DNA of 64,000 bases. It comes from Actinoplanes palleronii (GTDB lineage Bacteria; Actinomycetota; Actinomycetes; Mycobacteriales; Micromonosporaceae). Within the stretch, counting starts at the first letter, position 1, and the number at the start of each line of letters is the position of its first letter. Both the position numbers and the translations under genes were made by a program. The notes beneath the pieces were generated by a model that saw nothing but the letters and a program-made list of their open reading frames with translations, did not search any database and had not been told where the DNA came from. The DNA lies in contig NZ_BOMS01000014.1 of the NCBI RefSeq assembly GCF_016862315.1, positions 186,001 through 250,000 on the forward strand, written 5' to 3'. Positions 24,833 through 32,903 of this stretch are shown here, piece by piece.

Positions 24833-27831
24833 TCGGTCTGAATGTTCTGCCGGACCCGCGTGGCATGCTCGACCTCATGACGACGGTGGGCGGCCACAGC
24901 GAGATCCTGGTCGGCCGGGAGGCCGACCTGGCGTCGCTGCGCGAGACGCTGCGCCGGGTGCGCGCCGCCGAGCCGGCCGTGCTGCTGCTCGGCGGTGAGG
25001 CGGGCGTGGGCAAGACCCGTCTGGTCGAGGAGTTCACCCGGGGCCTGGCCGGCGAGCCAGTCCGGGTGCTCACCGGCCAGTGCCTGGAGCTGGGCGAGGA
25101 GGGCTTGCCGTTCGCGCCGTTCGCGGCGGCCCTGCGCGAGCTGGTCCGTGGCGAGGGGCGCACGGTGTTCGAGGGGCGGGAGTCCGATTTCGCCCGGCTG
25201 CTGCCCGAGCTCGGCCCGGCGTCGGAGTTCGGCGAGGCGCACCGTGGCCTGCTCTTCGAGCTGGTCGGGGCGCTCTTCGCGCGGCTCAGCGCCGAGCGGC
25301 CGCTGCTGCTGGTCCTGGAGGATCTGCACTGGGCCGACCGGTCCACCCGCGATCTGATCGGCTTCCTGGCCCGGTCGGCCCGCGCGCCACGGATGCTGCT
25401 GCTGGCCACCTACCGCACCGACGAGCTGCATCGCGGGCATCCACTGCGGCCGTTCCTGGCCGAGCTGGAGCGGGTCCGTGGCGTGCAGCGCCTGGAGATC
25501 GACCGGCTCGACCGGGAGGGCACCGCCGAGCTGCTCGGCCACCTGCTCGGCGGCGAGCCCGCGCCGCGCACCGTGGACGCGATCAGCAGGCGTGCCCAGG
25601 GCATCCCGTTCTTCATCGAGCAGCTCGCCGCCACCGCCGACCCGGCCTGCTCCGATATCCCGGAAACCCTGCGCGACCTGTTGCTCTCCCGGGTCGACCT
25701 GCTGCCGGAGCCGGCCCAGCGGATGCTGCGGACGGCCGCGGTCGGCGGCGCCGAGCTCGGCCACGAGCTGATCGCCCGGGTCGCCGGGGTCGACGAGGTG
25801 ACCCTGGAGTCCGCGTTGCGCGTCGTGGTCGCCGCCCAGCTGGTCACGTTCGACCCGGACGGTGGCTACGAGTTCCGGCACGCGCTGGTCCGCGAGGCCG
25901 TGCACGACGACCTGCTGCCCGGCGAGCACACCCGCCTGCACGCGCGCTACGCCGAGGCGATCGAGGCCGACCCGCAGCTGGTGCCGCCGGGCCGGGCGCC
26001 CGCCGAGATCGCCCACCACTGGCACGCGGCCCGCAACCATCCGCGGGCACTGGTCACGGCGAAACACGCGGCCGACGAGGCGTGCCGCCGTTTTGCGTAC
26101 GCGGAGCAGGCCAGCCTGCTCGCCCGCGTGCTGGAGCTGTGGGAGCAGGTGCCGGAGGCGGCCGAGCTGCTCGGTGCCTGCCATCTCGACCTGTTGGAGG
26201 AGGCCGCGCTCGTCGCGATCGAGTCCGGCGAGCTGCACCGGGCGCTGAGCCTGACCCGGGCCGCGCTCGGCGACCTGGACGCCGACGCCGAGCCGCTGCG
26301 CGCCGCCCGGCTGCTGGTGCGGCGGGCCAAACTGTTGCGCAACGCCGGCAAGAGCGACGGTTTCGCCGAGTCCAAGGAGGCGTACCGTCTGCTCGCCGCG
26401 GCCCCGCCCGCGGCCGACCGGGCCGAGCTGCTCGGCGACGTGGCGTACATGTTCGCCAGCATGGACGGTGACGAGGTCGACCGGATCTCCGAGCACGTCC
26501 GCGCGTCGGCCGGCCAGCTCGGCGACGCCGCTCCGCAGGTCTGGGCCGAGATCACCAAGGGCCAGGTGTGCGCCGGCCGGCTGCCCGCGGCCGACGGCCT
26601 GCCGGTGCTGACCACCGCGGTCGAGCAGGCCCGCTCCCGCGGCGACGACCCGGCCCTGACCCGCGGCCTGATCAACGTCTCCGACGTGCTGTTCGAGCTG
26701 GGCCGCTACGAGGAGTCCGCGGCCGCCGCGGCCGAGGGCGTTCCGTATGCCAGCCGGTACGGCCTGGCCCGCACCACCGGCGTCTACCTGTTGTCCAACC
26801 AGGCCGAGGCGCTGCTGGCGCTGGGCCGCTGGGACGAGGCGGACGCCCGGCTGGCCGAGGCCGCCCGGCAGGACCCGCCCGGTCTGATGGCGCTGCCGTG
26901 GCTGCGCTTGCGGGCCCGGTTGCGGCTGGCCCGCGGCCATCCCGGGGCGGAGCCGCTGCTCACCCGGGCGGTCGGTCTGTTCGGCAAGCCGTACGTGCCC
27001 GGCGAGAAGAAGCTCTGGATGCACGAGCTGCGCATCCGGGCCGCCCTGGCCGCCGACGACGTGGCCGGCGCTCTCGCGGCGGCCGACGCCGCCCTGCACG
27101 ACGCGGCCCTGCTGGAGCGGCCGCGCTATGCCTGGCAGGTCCTGGCCGTGGCCGCACACACCGTGGCCCGGTCCCGGGATCCCGCCCGGCGCCCGGCCAC
27201 CTCGGCGCCCGGTTCGGTGTCCGCCGGTGAGGTCGAGCAGGTGGCCGGCCGGATCCGGTGGGCCGCCGGCCGGTTGCCACGGCGCTACCCGGCCGAGCTG
27301 GCCGGCGCCGCCCAGGTCAAGGCCGAGCTGGCCGACGGCACCGAGCTGCCCGTCATCGCCGAGCGGCCCGGCGGTGTCGAGCCGGTCAGCAGCGCGGAGC
27401 TGTGGTACGCCGCGGTGGCCGCGTGGCGGGTCGACGGGCAGCCGTTCGAGCTGGCTTCCGCGCTGCTCCGCTGTGCCGAGGCGAACGCCGCCGACCGTGC
27501 CGCGGCGGCCGCGTCCCTCGCCGAGGTCACCACGATCGCCACCGGGCTGGGCGCCGTGCCGCTGCTCGCCGAGGTCCGGACGCTGGCCCGCCGGCTCGGG
27601 GTCCGCCCGGCCGGCGCCGCCCGGCCGGCCGATGACGTGCTCACCGCCCGGGAGCGCGAGGTCCTCCGGCTGGTCGCCGAGGGGCAGAGCAACGGCCAGA
27701 TCGCCCAGCGGCTGTTCATCTCCACGAAGACCGCCAGCGTCCACGTCTCCCGCATCATCGCGAAACTCGAGGTGACGAACCGCGTCGAGGCCGCCGCCGT
27801 GGCCCACCGCCTCGGCCTCCTCACCACCTGA
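24829..27831 (+). CDS. Large ATP-binding LuxR-family regulator (LAL type)
   Basis: A 1000-residue transcription regulator of the LAL class. The N-terminal STAND/AAA module has Walker A GGEAGVGKT at about residue 55 and Walker B LLLVLEDLHWAD. A long TPR-like helical middle follows. The C-terminal 65 residues form a LuxR/GerE helix-turn-helix (LTAREREVLRLVAEGQSNGQ, then SVHVSRIIAKL). Such proteins activate target operons on sensing a ligand or partner. The start is uncertain: ATG 24829 is coupled to the small upstream ORF, while ATG 24877 (MTTVGGHSEIL) also gives a typical N-terminus. No obvious target lies next door except the small membrane protein gene downstream. Confidence 0.9.
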   Translation: MIGLNVLPDPRGMLDLMTTVGGHSEILVGREADLASLRETLRRVRAAEPAVLLLGGEAGVGKTRLVEEFTRGLAGEPVRVLTGQCLELGEEGLPFAPFAAALRELVRGEGRTVFEGRESDFARLLPELGPASEFGEAHRGLLFELVGALFARLSAERPLLLVLEDLHWADRSTRDLIGFLARSARAPRMLLLATYRTDELHRGHPLRPFLAELERVRGVQRLEIDRLDREGTAELLGHLLGGEPAPRTVDAISRRAQGIPFFIEQLAATADPACSDIPETLRDLLLSRVDLLPEPAQRMLRTAAVGGAELGHELIARVAGVDEVTLESALRVVVAAQLVTFDPDGGYEFRHALVREAVHDDLLPGEHTRLHARYAEAIEADPQLVPPGRAPAEIAHHWHAARNHPRALVTAKHAADEACRRFAYAEQASLLARVLELWEQVPEAAELLGACHLDLLEEAALVAIESGELHRALSLTRAALGDLDADAEPLRAARLLVRRAKLLRNAGKSDGFAESKEAYRLLAAAPPAADRAELLGDVAYMFASMDGDEVDRISEHVRASAGQLGDAAPQVWAEITKGQVCAGRLPAADGLPVLTTAVEQARSRGDDPALTRGLINVSDVLFELGRYEESAAAAAEGVPYASRYGLARTTGVYLLSNQAEALLALGRWDEADARLAEAARQDPPGLMALPWLRLRARLRLARGHPGAEPLLTRAVGLFGKPYVPGEKKLWMHELRIRAALAADDVAGALAAADAALHDAALLERPRYAWQVLAVAAHTVARSRDPARRPATSAPGSVSAGEVEQVAGRIRWAAGRLPRRYPAELAGAAQVKAELADGTELPVIAERPGGVEPVSSAELWYAAVAAWRVDGQPFELASALLRCAEANAADRAAAAASLAEVTTIATGLGAVPLLAEVRTLARRLGVRPAGAARPADDVLTAREREVLRLVAEGQSNGQIAQRLFISTKTASVHVSRIIAKLEVTNRVEAAAVAHRLGLLTT

Positions 27832-27865
27832 CGCCAGCCGGCCACTTGACGTCGCCGGGGAACCC

Positions 27866-27953
27866 GCCGTTGTGTGGGGGGTTTGGGTGCGGAGCGAGCC
27901 GAAAGTCCCCACGCGGTCCGGGGGTCGCCGTTGTGTGGGGAGTTTGGGTGCGG
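27866..27953 (+). repeat. Pair of 27-nt direct repeats
   Basis: Two copies of GCCGTTGTGTGGGG[G/A]GTTTGGGTGCGG, at 27866-27892 and 27927-27953, differ at one base and are spaced 61 nt apart. They occupy the G-rich 287-bp gap between the LuxR gene and the small membrane protein gene. They could be a regulator-binding pair or a local duplication. No gene is visible in this gap apart from a 12-codon leader near its end. Confidence 0.7.
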
Positions 27954-28080
27954 GGTGTGCCGTGCCTTCACCGGCTCGCGGGTTGCTGGTTGGTGGCAGC
28001 TTTCGGGGGTGGGTGGGAAGGCTAATCCTGGCTGGTGGCGGCCCGATATTGGGATCCGACCAACAGCTTAGGGAGCCGTC

Positions 28081-28119
28081 ATGAATGACAAGTTCCGTTC
28101 GTCCCTCGGGGGCCGGTGA
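28081..28119 (+). CDS. Possible 12-residue leader peptide
   Basis: AGGGAG stands 6-7 nt before an ATG that opens 12 codons (MNDKFRSSLGGR) and stops in a TGATG overlap with the next gene. Such a leader could couple or gate translation of the membrane protein. The strong ribosome binding site is the main support, and the ORF may equally be chance. Confidence 0.25.
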   Translation: MNDKFRSSLGGR

Positions 28120-28370
28120 TGGACAATGCCAGTGACGTGGCCTACCAGGTGGTCGACGCGTTGTTCGGGCCGGACTCCGGCATCCCCTGGTGGGCCTGGG
28201 TGGCGCCGATCATCGCGATCTTCGCGGTGTTCCTCTACCCGGTGATGTTCCCCGAGGCGGCCGCTGCCGAGGCGGAGACCGATCGCCGGCTCGCCGAGTT
28301 CCGCCGGGAGCGCGCCGGCAAGGGCAAGAGCAAGGACACCGGGAAGAAGGGCAAGAAAGCCAAGAAGTGA
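28119..28370 (+). CDS. Small single-pass membrane protein
   Basis: An 83-residue protein with one transmembrane helix (about 22-45, WWAWVAPIIAIFAVFLYP) and a long charged tail ending in a Lys/Gly-rich stretch (GKKGKKAKK). The N-terminus is acidic and the tail should be cytosolic. I do not recognise a family. It lies between the LuxR regulator and lipA, and M. tuberculosis also has a small membrane protein gene next to its lipA/DUF4191 pair, so it may belong to the ancestral block. The start is either ATG 28119 or GTG 28116. Confidence 0.65.
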   Translation: MDNASDVAYQVVDALFGPDSGIPWWAWVAPIIAIFAVFLYPVMFPEAAAAEAETDRRLAEFRRERAGKGKSKDTGKKGKKAKK

Positions 28371-28388
28371 ACGCCCACCGGAACGGGC

Positions 28389-28442
28389 GAAGGCCCGCAA
28401 CTGCGCCAGGCAACGGATGACCTGGAGCGGTTGCGGGCCTTC
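28389..28442. terminator. Bidirectional terminator between the small membrane protein gene and lipA
   Basis: GAAGGCCCGCAAC at 28389-28401 pairs perfectly with GTTGCGGGCCTTC at 28430-28442. A nested CCAGG/CCTGG (28406-28410 and 28421-28425) tightens the loop. It lies between convergent gene ends. Confidence 0.85.
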
Positions 28443-28502
28443 GTCGTCCGCGTGAGGAGCAGCGAGAAGCCTGAGAAGCAGTGAGGACCAGTGAGAAGCG
28501 GG

Positions 28503-29426
28503 TCAGCCGCGAGCCTCGAGCGCCTGCTTGAACAGCCGCCCGGCCCGGTACGACGAGCGCACCAGCGGCCCGCTCATCACCCCGGCGAAGCCGATCGCCT
28601 CGGCCTCCTCGCGGAGCTCGACGAACTCCTCCGGCTTGACCCACCGCTCGACCGGGTGGTGCCGCGGGGTCGGGCGGAGGTACTGCGTGATGGTGATCAG
28701 CTCGCAGCCGGCCGCGTGCAGGTCGCGCAGCGCCGTGGAGATCTCCGAGCGCTCCTCGCCCATGCCGAGGATCAGGTTGCTCTTGGTGACCAGCTCGGCC
28801 TTGCGGGCCTGGGTGATCACGTCGAGGGAGCGCTCGTAGCGGAAGCCCGGACGGATCCGCTTGAAGATCCGCGGGACGGTCTCGACGTTGTGCGCGAGCA
28901 CCTCGGGCTTGGCGCCGAAGACCTCGGCGAGCTGGGTGGGCTCGGCGTTGAAGTCGGGGATCAGCAGCTCGACCCCGCAGTCGGGGAGCAGCTTGTGGAT
29001 CTGGCGGACGGTCTCCGCGTAGAGCCAGGCGCCGCCGTCGGGCAGGTCGTCGCGGGCGACGCCGGTGACGGTGGCGTACTTGAGGCCCATGGTGGCGACG
29101 GACTCACCGACCCGGCGCGGCTCGTCGGCGTCGAACTCGGCCGGCTTGCCGGTGTCGATCTGGCAGAAGTCGCAGCGCCGGGTGCACTGGTCGCCGCCGA
29201 TCAGGAAGGTGGCCTCGCGGTCTTCCCAGCACTCGTAGATGTTGGGACAGCCGGCTTCCTGACAGACGGTGTGCAAGCCCTCTTTCTGGACCAGCCCGCG
29301 CATCTGGGTGTACTCAGGACCCATCTTCGCCTTGACTTTGATCCACGGCGGCTTCCGCTCGATGGGAGTTTCGGCGTTGCGCGCCTCGATGCGCAGCATG
29401 CGGCGGCCCTCGGGAGCAATAGTCAC
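28503..29426 (-). CDS. lipA: Lipoyl synthase
   Basis: A 307-residue radical SAM enzyme that inserts two sulfurs into the octanoyl chain on E2 and GcvH proteins to make the lipoyl cofactor. Both iron-sulfur clusters are intact: the auxiliary cluster motif [12 protein letters not shown] and the radical SAM motif CTRRCDFC. The conserved end RSSYRAG, which supplies a serine ligand to the auxiliary cluster, is also present. The GTG at 29426 gives a normal length. Its partner lipB lies 2.8 kb away on the same strand, separated by two genes on the other strand. The client proteins sucB and gcvT-pathway genes are further along the window. Confidence 0.97.
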   Translation of the reverse strand: MTIAPEGRRMLRIEARNAETPIERKPPWIKVKAKMGPEYTQMRGLVQKEGLHTVCQEAGCPNIYECWEDREATFLIGGDQCTRRCDFCQIDTGKPAEFDADEPRRVGESVATMGLKYATVTGVARDDLPDGGAWLYAETVRQIHKLLPDCGVELLIPDFNAEPTQLAEVFGAKPEVLAHNVETVPRIFKRIRPGFRYERSLDVITQARKAELVTKSNLILGMGEERSEISTALRDLHAAGCELITITQYLRPTPRHHPVERWVKPEEFVELREEAEAIGFAGVMSGPLVRSSYRAGRLFKQALEARG

Positions 29427-29560
29427 AACCCGAAGATACGCCCGCCACCCCCGGTCGCGGTGTAGGGGCGACGAGGCTCACGGTGACGTTAGCTGTGACC
29501 GCAGTCACCCTGATCCGGAAAATCGTTGGCACCTGCCGGATGAGAAAAATTAACATCCTG

Positions 29561-29786
29561 GGCACGGTGATGACGGGACCGAGTAACGCTTCGATCCGCC
29601 GGCCGAGAGAGCCACCGCGAGCTGTGAAGGTGGCCCGGCGCCGGAGCGTGAAGACACCCCGGAACCGAGTTCGACAAGAGGCGCCCCGGCACCGACGGGG
29701 CGCGAAGGTGTGGTGGTACCGCGAGGTTTCCCGCTCGCCCACACCTCCCTGGGGCCGCGTTGCCGACACCCGAGGAGGCACCCGCC
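29561..29786 (+). promoter_or_regulatory. T-box leader (Asp specifier GAC), translational type
   Basis: A full T-box layout precedes the AspRS gene. AGTA at 29582-29585 is followed by helix strand ACGCTTCG (29586-29593), which pairs with CGGAGCGT (29642-29649). After that come GAA (29650-29652), the codon GAC (29653-29655), a purine A, then CCCC, which fits the loop-E and specifier arrangement. An AGAGAG bulge and GCTG/GGTGGC stem lie between (29606-29634). The T-box core TGGTACCGCG is at 29714-29723, flanked by AGGTGTGG (29706-29713) pairing with CCACACCT (29739-29746). CCTCCC at 29744-29749 can mask the GAGGAGG ribosome binding site at 29772-29778. No U-run is present, so control is probably of translation. 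Uncharged tRNA-Asp should open the site. Confidence 0.88.
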
Positions 29787-31043
29787 GTGCAACGCATCCT
29801 CTCCACCGAACTGGCCGCCCACCCGTACGAGAAAGTCCTCGTCGAAGGCTGGGTCCATCGCGTCCGCCGATTGAAGTCGGTGGCCTTCCTGATCCTCCGG
29901 GACGCCGCCGGGCTCGCCCAGGTGGTGCTCACCGACCCGGCGCGAGCCGAGGCGCTCACCGAGGAGAGCGTCGTGGCGGTCACCGCCACCGTCACTCCGA
30001 ACCCACAGGCACCGGGCGGCGTCGAGCTGACCGGCCCGGAGATCCGTGTGCACGCGGCTGTGGACGTACCCCTGCCTTTTGAACTGCATCGACCCGCGCT
30101 GACCGCGGGCCTGCCTGCCCAGCTGGACCACGCTGCCCTGGCTCTGCGGCATCCGGCCCGGAGAGCGGCCTTGCGGATCGCCGCGGCCGCGACCGCCGGT
30201 TTCCGCTCCGCGCTGGAAGCACAGCGGTTCGTCGAGATACAGACCCCGAAGATCGTCGAGTCGGCGACCGAGTCCGGCGCGAACGTCTTCCGGCTGGACT
30301 ATTTCGGCCGGCCCGCCTATCTGGCGCAGTCGCCGCAGTTCTACAAGCAGATGATGGTCGGCGTCTTCGAGCGGGTCTACGAGGTCGGGCCGGTGTTCCG
30401 GGCCGAGAACAGCGACACCGCGCGGCACTTGACGCAGTACACGTCGCTGGACGCGGAGATGGGTTTCATCACCGACCACCGGGACGTGATGGCGGCGCTG
30501 ACCCGGACGCTCGCCGGGATGGTCGGCGAGATCGTGGCACGGACCGGCCACGAGACGCCGGAAGTGCCGTCCGAGATCCCGGCGGTGCACTTCGCCGAGG
30601 CGCTGACGATCGCCGGGGCGCCGGCCGACGAGCCGGACCTGGCCCCGGCGCACGAGCGGGCGCTGGGCGAGTGGGCACGGCGCGAGCACGGCTCCGAGTT
30701 CGTCTTCGTGACCGGCTACCCGATGCGCAAACGGCCGTTCTACACCCACCCGGACCCGGCCGACCCGACCTGGTCGAACGGCTTCGACCTGCTCTTCCGG
30801 GGCTTGGAGATCGTCACCGGCGGTCAGCGGCTGCACCGGTACGCCGACTACGAGGCCGCGCTGGCCAAGACCGGCGAGCCGCTTGCGGCCTATCGGGGCT
30901 ACCTGGACGCTTTCCGGTACGGCATGCCGCCGCACGGTGGCTGGGCGATCGGCCTGGAGCGCCTGGTGGCGCGGCTGACCGGGGCCGCGAACGTCCGCGA
31001 GGTCACGGCGTTCCCGCGCGACCCGCACCGGGTCACGCCCTAG
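29787..31043 (+). CDS. aspS: Aspartate-tRNA ligase, archaeal/non-discriminating type (AspRS2)
   Basis: A 418-residue class II synthetase that charges tRNA-Asp, and probably also tRNA-Asn, with aspartate. The N-terminal OB-fold anticodon domain (VEGWVHRVRRLKSVAFLILRD) is short. Motif 2 is FRAENSDTARHL with the AspRS-specific YTSLDAEMGF, and motif 3 is GWAIGLERL. There is no GAD insertion domain, unlike the ~590-residue bacterial AspRS, so this is the archaeal-type enzyme. The GTG at 29787 has GAGGAGG 8 nt upstream; the TTG at 29760 would put that site inside the gene. It sits behind a T-box with an Asp specifier. A standard bacterial AspRS probably exists elsewhere in the genome. Confidence 0.9.
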   Translation: MQRILSTELAAHPYEKVLVEGWVHRVRRLKSVAFLILRDAAGLAQVVLTDPARAEALTEESVVAVTATVTPNPQAPGGVELTGPEIRVHAAVDVPLPFELHRPALTAGLPAQLDHAALALRHPARRAALRIAAAATAGFRSALEAQRFVEIQTPKIVESATESGANVFRLDYFGRPAYLAQSPQFYKQMMVGVFERVYEVGPVFRAENSDTARHLTQYTSLDAEMGFITDHRDVMAALTRTLAGMVGEIVARTGHETPEVPSEIPAVHFAEALTIAGAPADEPDLAPAHERALGEWARREHGSEFVFVTGYPMRKRPFYTHPDPADPTWSNGFDLLFRGLEIVTGGQRLHRYADYEAALAKTGEPLAAYRGYLDAFRYGMPPHGGWAIGLERLVARLTGAANVREVTAFPRDPHRVTP

Positions 31044-31079
31044 TAACTCACCGTGGTTTGACACCCGGCGCGGTCGACT

Positions 31080-32276
31080 GTGCGGGTGCTCATCGACCTC
31101 GATGTAACCCCGGCCCCGGCGCCCGAGTCGGCTCGCCCGGTCCCGTGGCGGACGTTCCGTGTCGCGATCGCGGCTGCCGTGCTGCTCCTGCTCGGCGCCG
31201 CGGCCGCGCCGGCCAAGGCGAGAGTGTTCCCGAGGGTCGCCGACACCGGCGGCCGATCGAGTCTGGCTGCCCTGCTCACCCCGTCGACGCTCTACACCGT
31301 GCACGCGGGCAAGACCGAGCAGGACGGTGTCGAGGTGGTGGCCCGGGCACTGACACCGGGCGCGCCGTCGTGGCGGGCGCCGGCGTCCAATCTGTCGGTG
31401 ACCGAGACTTTCACGCTGACCCGGACCGGTTCGGTGCTGGTGATCAGCGGCCAGTTCAGCATGGCGGTCCTGGACGCCACCACCGGGAAGGAGCGCTGGC
31501 CGACCACGGAGTGGAGCGGGCTGAAGATCGCCGGGAACCGGGTGCTGCTCGGCGAATCCGACGGCTCCGACACGGTGCGCCTGGCCGACGTGGAGACCGG
31601 CCGGATCCTGTGGACCCGGAAGGGCCAGGTGACCGCCGCGACGCTGGACGCGAGCGGCCGGAACCTGGTCATGATCGACGACAGCGGGAACGTGCGGGTG
31701 CGTTCCGCCGCGAACGGGCGGGTGCTGAAGACCGGGTCGTTCAACCAGTCAGCGGAGCAGGAAGGCGTCCGGACGGTCCGGGTCATCGGTGACCGCGTCT
31801 ACGTCCTCGTCCCGAACTCGGTGACCGCCTACACCCTGCCCGGGCTGACCCCGGCCTGGCCGGTCCCGGCCCTGGTCGGGATGCCGACCGAGGCCACCGC
31901 CTGCGGCGAGCTGCTCTGCGTCCTGGGCGGCTGGGGGATCACCGCGCTGGACCCGGCCACCGGGGCGAAGCGCTGGAGCGTGCCGGGCGTGACCGACTAC
32001 ACCGACGGGGTGGCCCGGGCACAGGACGGCCGGATCATGACGCTCGACCCGCACACCGGGCAGGTCATCGCCAAGCTCGGCCGGGGCCAGGTCACCGGCG
32101 GGCTGATGCTGCGGGCGGGCGCCGGCCGGACCGAGGTGGCCGACCTGCGGGCCGGCCGGACCTACGGGGTGCTGCCCGGGGTGCTGCCCTACGCCTGCAC
32201 CGCCGCCGGGGACTTCGTGGCCTGTCCCGACAACGGCGGCACAGCCGTCTGGCAGGTGTCTAGAACAGGGTCGTGA
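31080..32276 (+). CDS. Membrane-anchored PQQ-like beta-propeller protein
   Basis: A 398-residue protein with a short cytosolic N-terminus, a transmembrane or signal helix (about 27-45) and an extracytoplasmic beta-propeller. Repeats of the PQQ-like type are visible ([44 protein letters not shown]). No alcohol-dehydrogenase active-site motif is seen, so it is probably a structural or sensing propeller. Four Cys residues (CGELLC, YACTAAG, VACPD) may form disulfides. It follows the AspRS gene by 36 bp and overlaps lipB tail to tail by 17 bp. The biological role is unknown. Confidence 0.75.
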   Translation: MRVLIDLDVTPAPAPESARPVPWRTFRVAIAAAVLLLLGAAAAPAKARVFPRVADTGGRSSLAALLTPSTLYTVHAGKTEQDGVEVVARALTPGAPSWRAPASNLSVTETFTLTRTGSVLVISGQFSMAVLDATTGKERWPTTEWSGLKIAGNRVLLGESDGSDTVRLADVETGRILWTRKGQVTAATLDASGRNLVMIDDSGNVRVRSAANGRVLKTGSFNQSAEQEGVRTVRVIGDRVYVLVPNSVTAYTLPGLTPAWPVPALVGMPTEATACGELLCVLGGWGITALDPATGAKRWSVPGVTDYTDGVARAQDGRIMTLDPHTGQVIAKLGRGQVTGGLMLRAGAGRTEVADLRAGRTYGVLPGVLPYACTAAGDFVACPDNGGTAVWQVSRTGS

Positions 32277-32889
32277 GGTGCCGCTCGACCACCGGCAGCA
32301 CCTCGGCCACGGTCAGCGGCCGGCCCAGCTCCGCGCTGAGCGAGGTGACACCGGCGTCGCGGATCCCGCACGGCACGAACCGGTCGAAGTTTGCCAGCTC
32401 ACAGTCGACGTTCAGGGCGAAGCCGTGCAGGGTCACGCCGCGCGCCACCCGGATCCCGATCTGGGCGATCTTGCGGTCCGGCCCGCCGTCGGTGGCCCGG
32501 ACCCAGGCGCCGCTGCGGCCCTCGACCCGCTCGGTGGCCACCCCGAACTCGGCGCAGACGTCGATCAGCATCTGCTCGGTGCGCCGGACATACGCCACCA
32601 CGTCGACCGGGGCGGGCAGCCGGACGATCGGATAGCCGACCAGCTGGCCCGGACCGTGCCAGGTGATCTTGCCGCCGCGGTCGACGGTGACCACCGGGGT
32701 GCCGTCGAACGGCAGGTCGGCCGGCTCGGTGCGCTTGCCGGCGGTGAAGACGCTCGGGTGTTCCAGCAACAGGATGGTGTCCGGCTGGGTGCCGTCGGCC
32801 ACCGCCTGGTGCAGTCGCTTCTGCTCGTCCCACGCGTCGCGGTAGTCGACCAGCCCCGGGCGCAGAACGGTGATTACGGAGGAAGTCAC
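32260..32889 (-). CDS. lipB: Octanoyl-ACP:protein N-octanoyltransferase
   Basis: A 209-residue enzyme that transfers octanoate from ACP to lipoyl-domain lysines, the step before LipA. The catalytic Cys lies in FVPCGI and the catalytic Lys in RKIAQIGIR, followed by the family signature [10 protein letters not shown]. The motif [11 protein letters not shown] is also conserved. The GTG at 32889 gives the usual length; longer forms add a non-conserved leader. It is the last gene of a minus-strand run (TIGR01777 epimerase, GT-C protein, lipB) with 14 bp to the gene before. Its tail overlaps the propeller gene by 17 bp, an arrangement that could cause antisense interference. Confidence 0.95.
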   Translation of the reverse strand: MTSSVITVLRPGLVDYRDAWDEQKRLHQAVADGTQPDTILLLEHPSVFTAGKRTEPADLPFDGTPVVTVDRGGKITWHGPGQLVGYPIVRLPAPVDVVAYVRRTEQMLIDVCAEFGVATERVEGRSGAWVRATDGGPDRKIAQIGIRVARGVTLHGFALNVDCELANFDRFVPCGIRDAGVTSLSAELGRPLTVAEVLPVVERHLTTLF

Positions 32890-32903
32890 GCCGGCAAGCC
32901 TAC

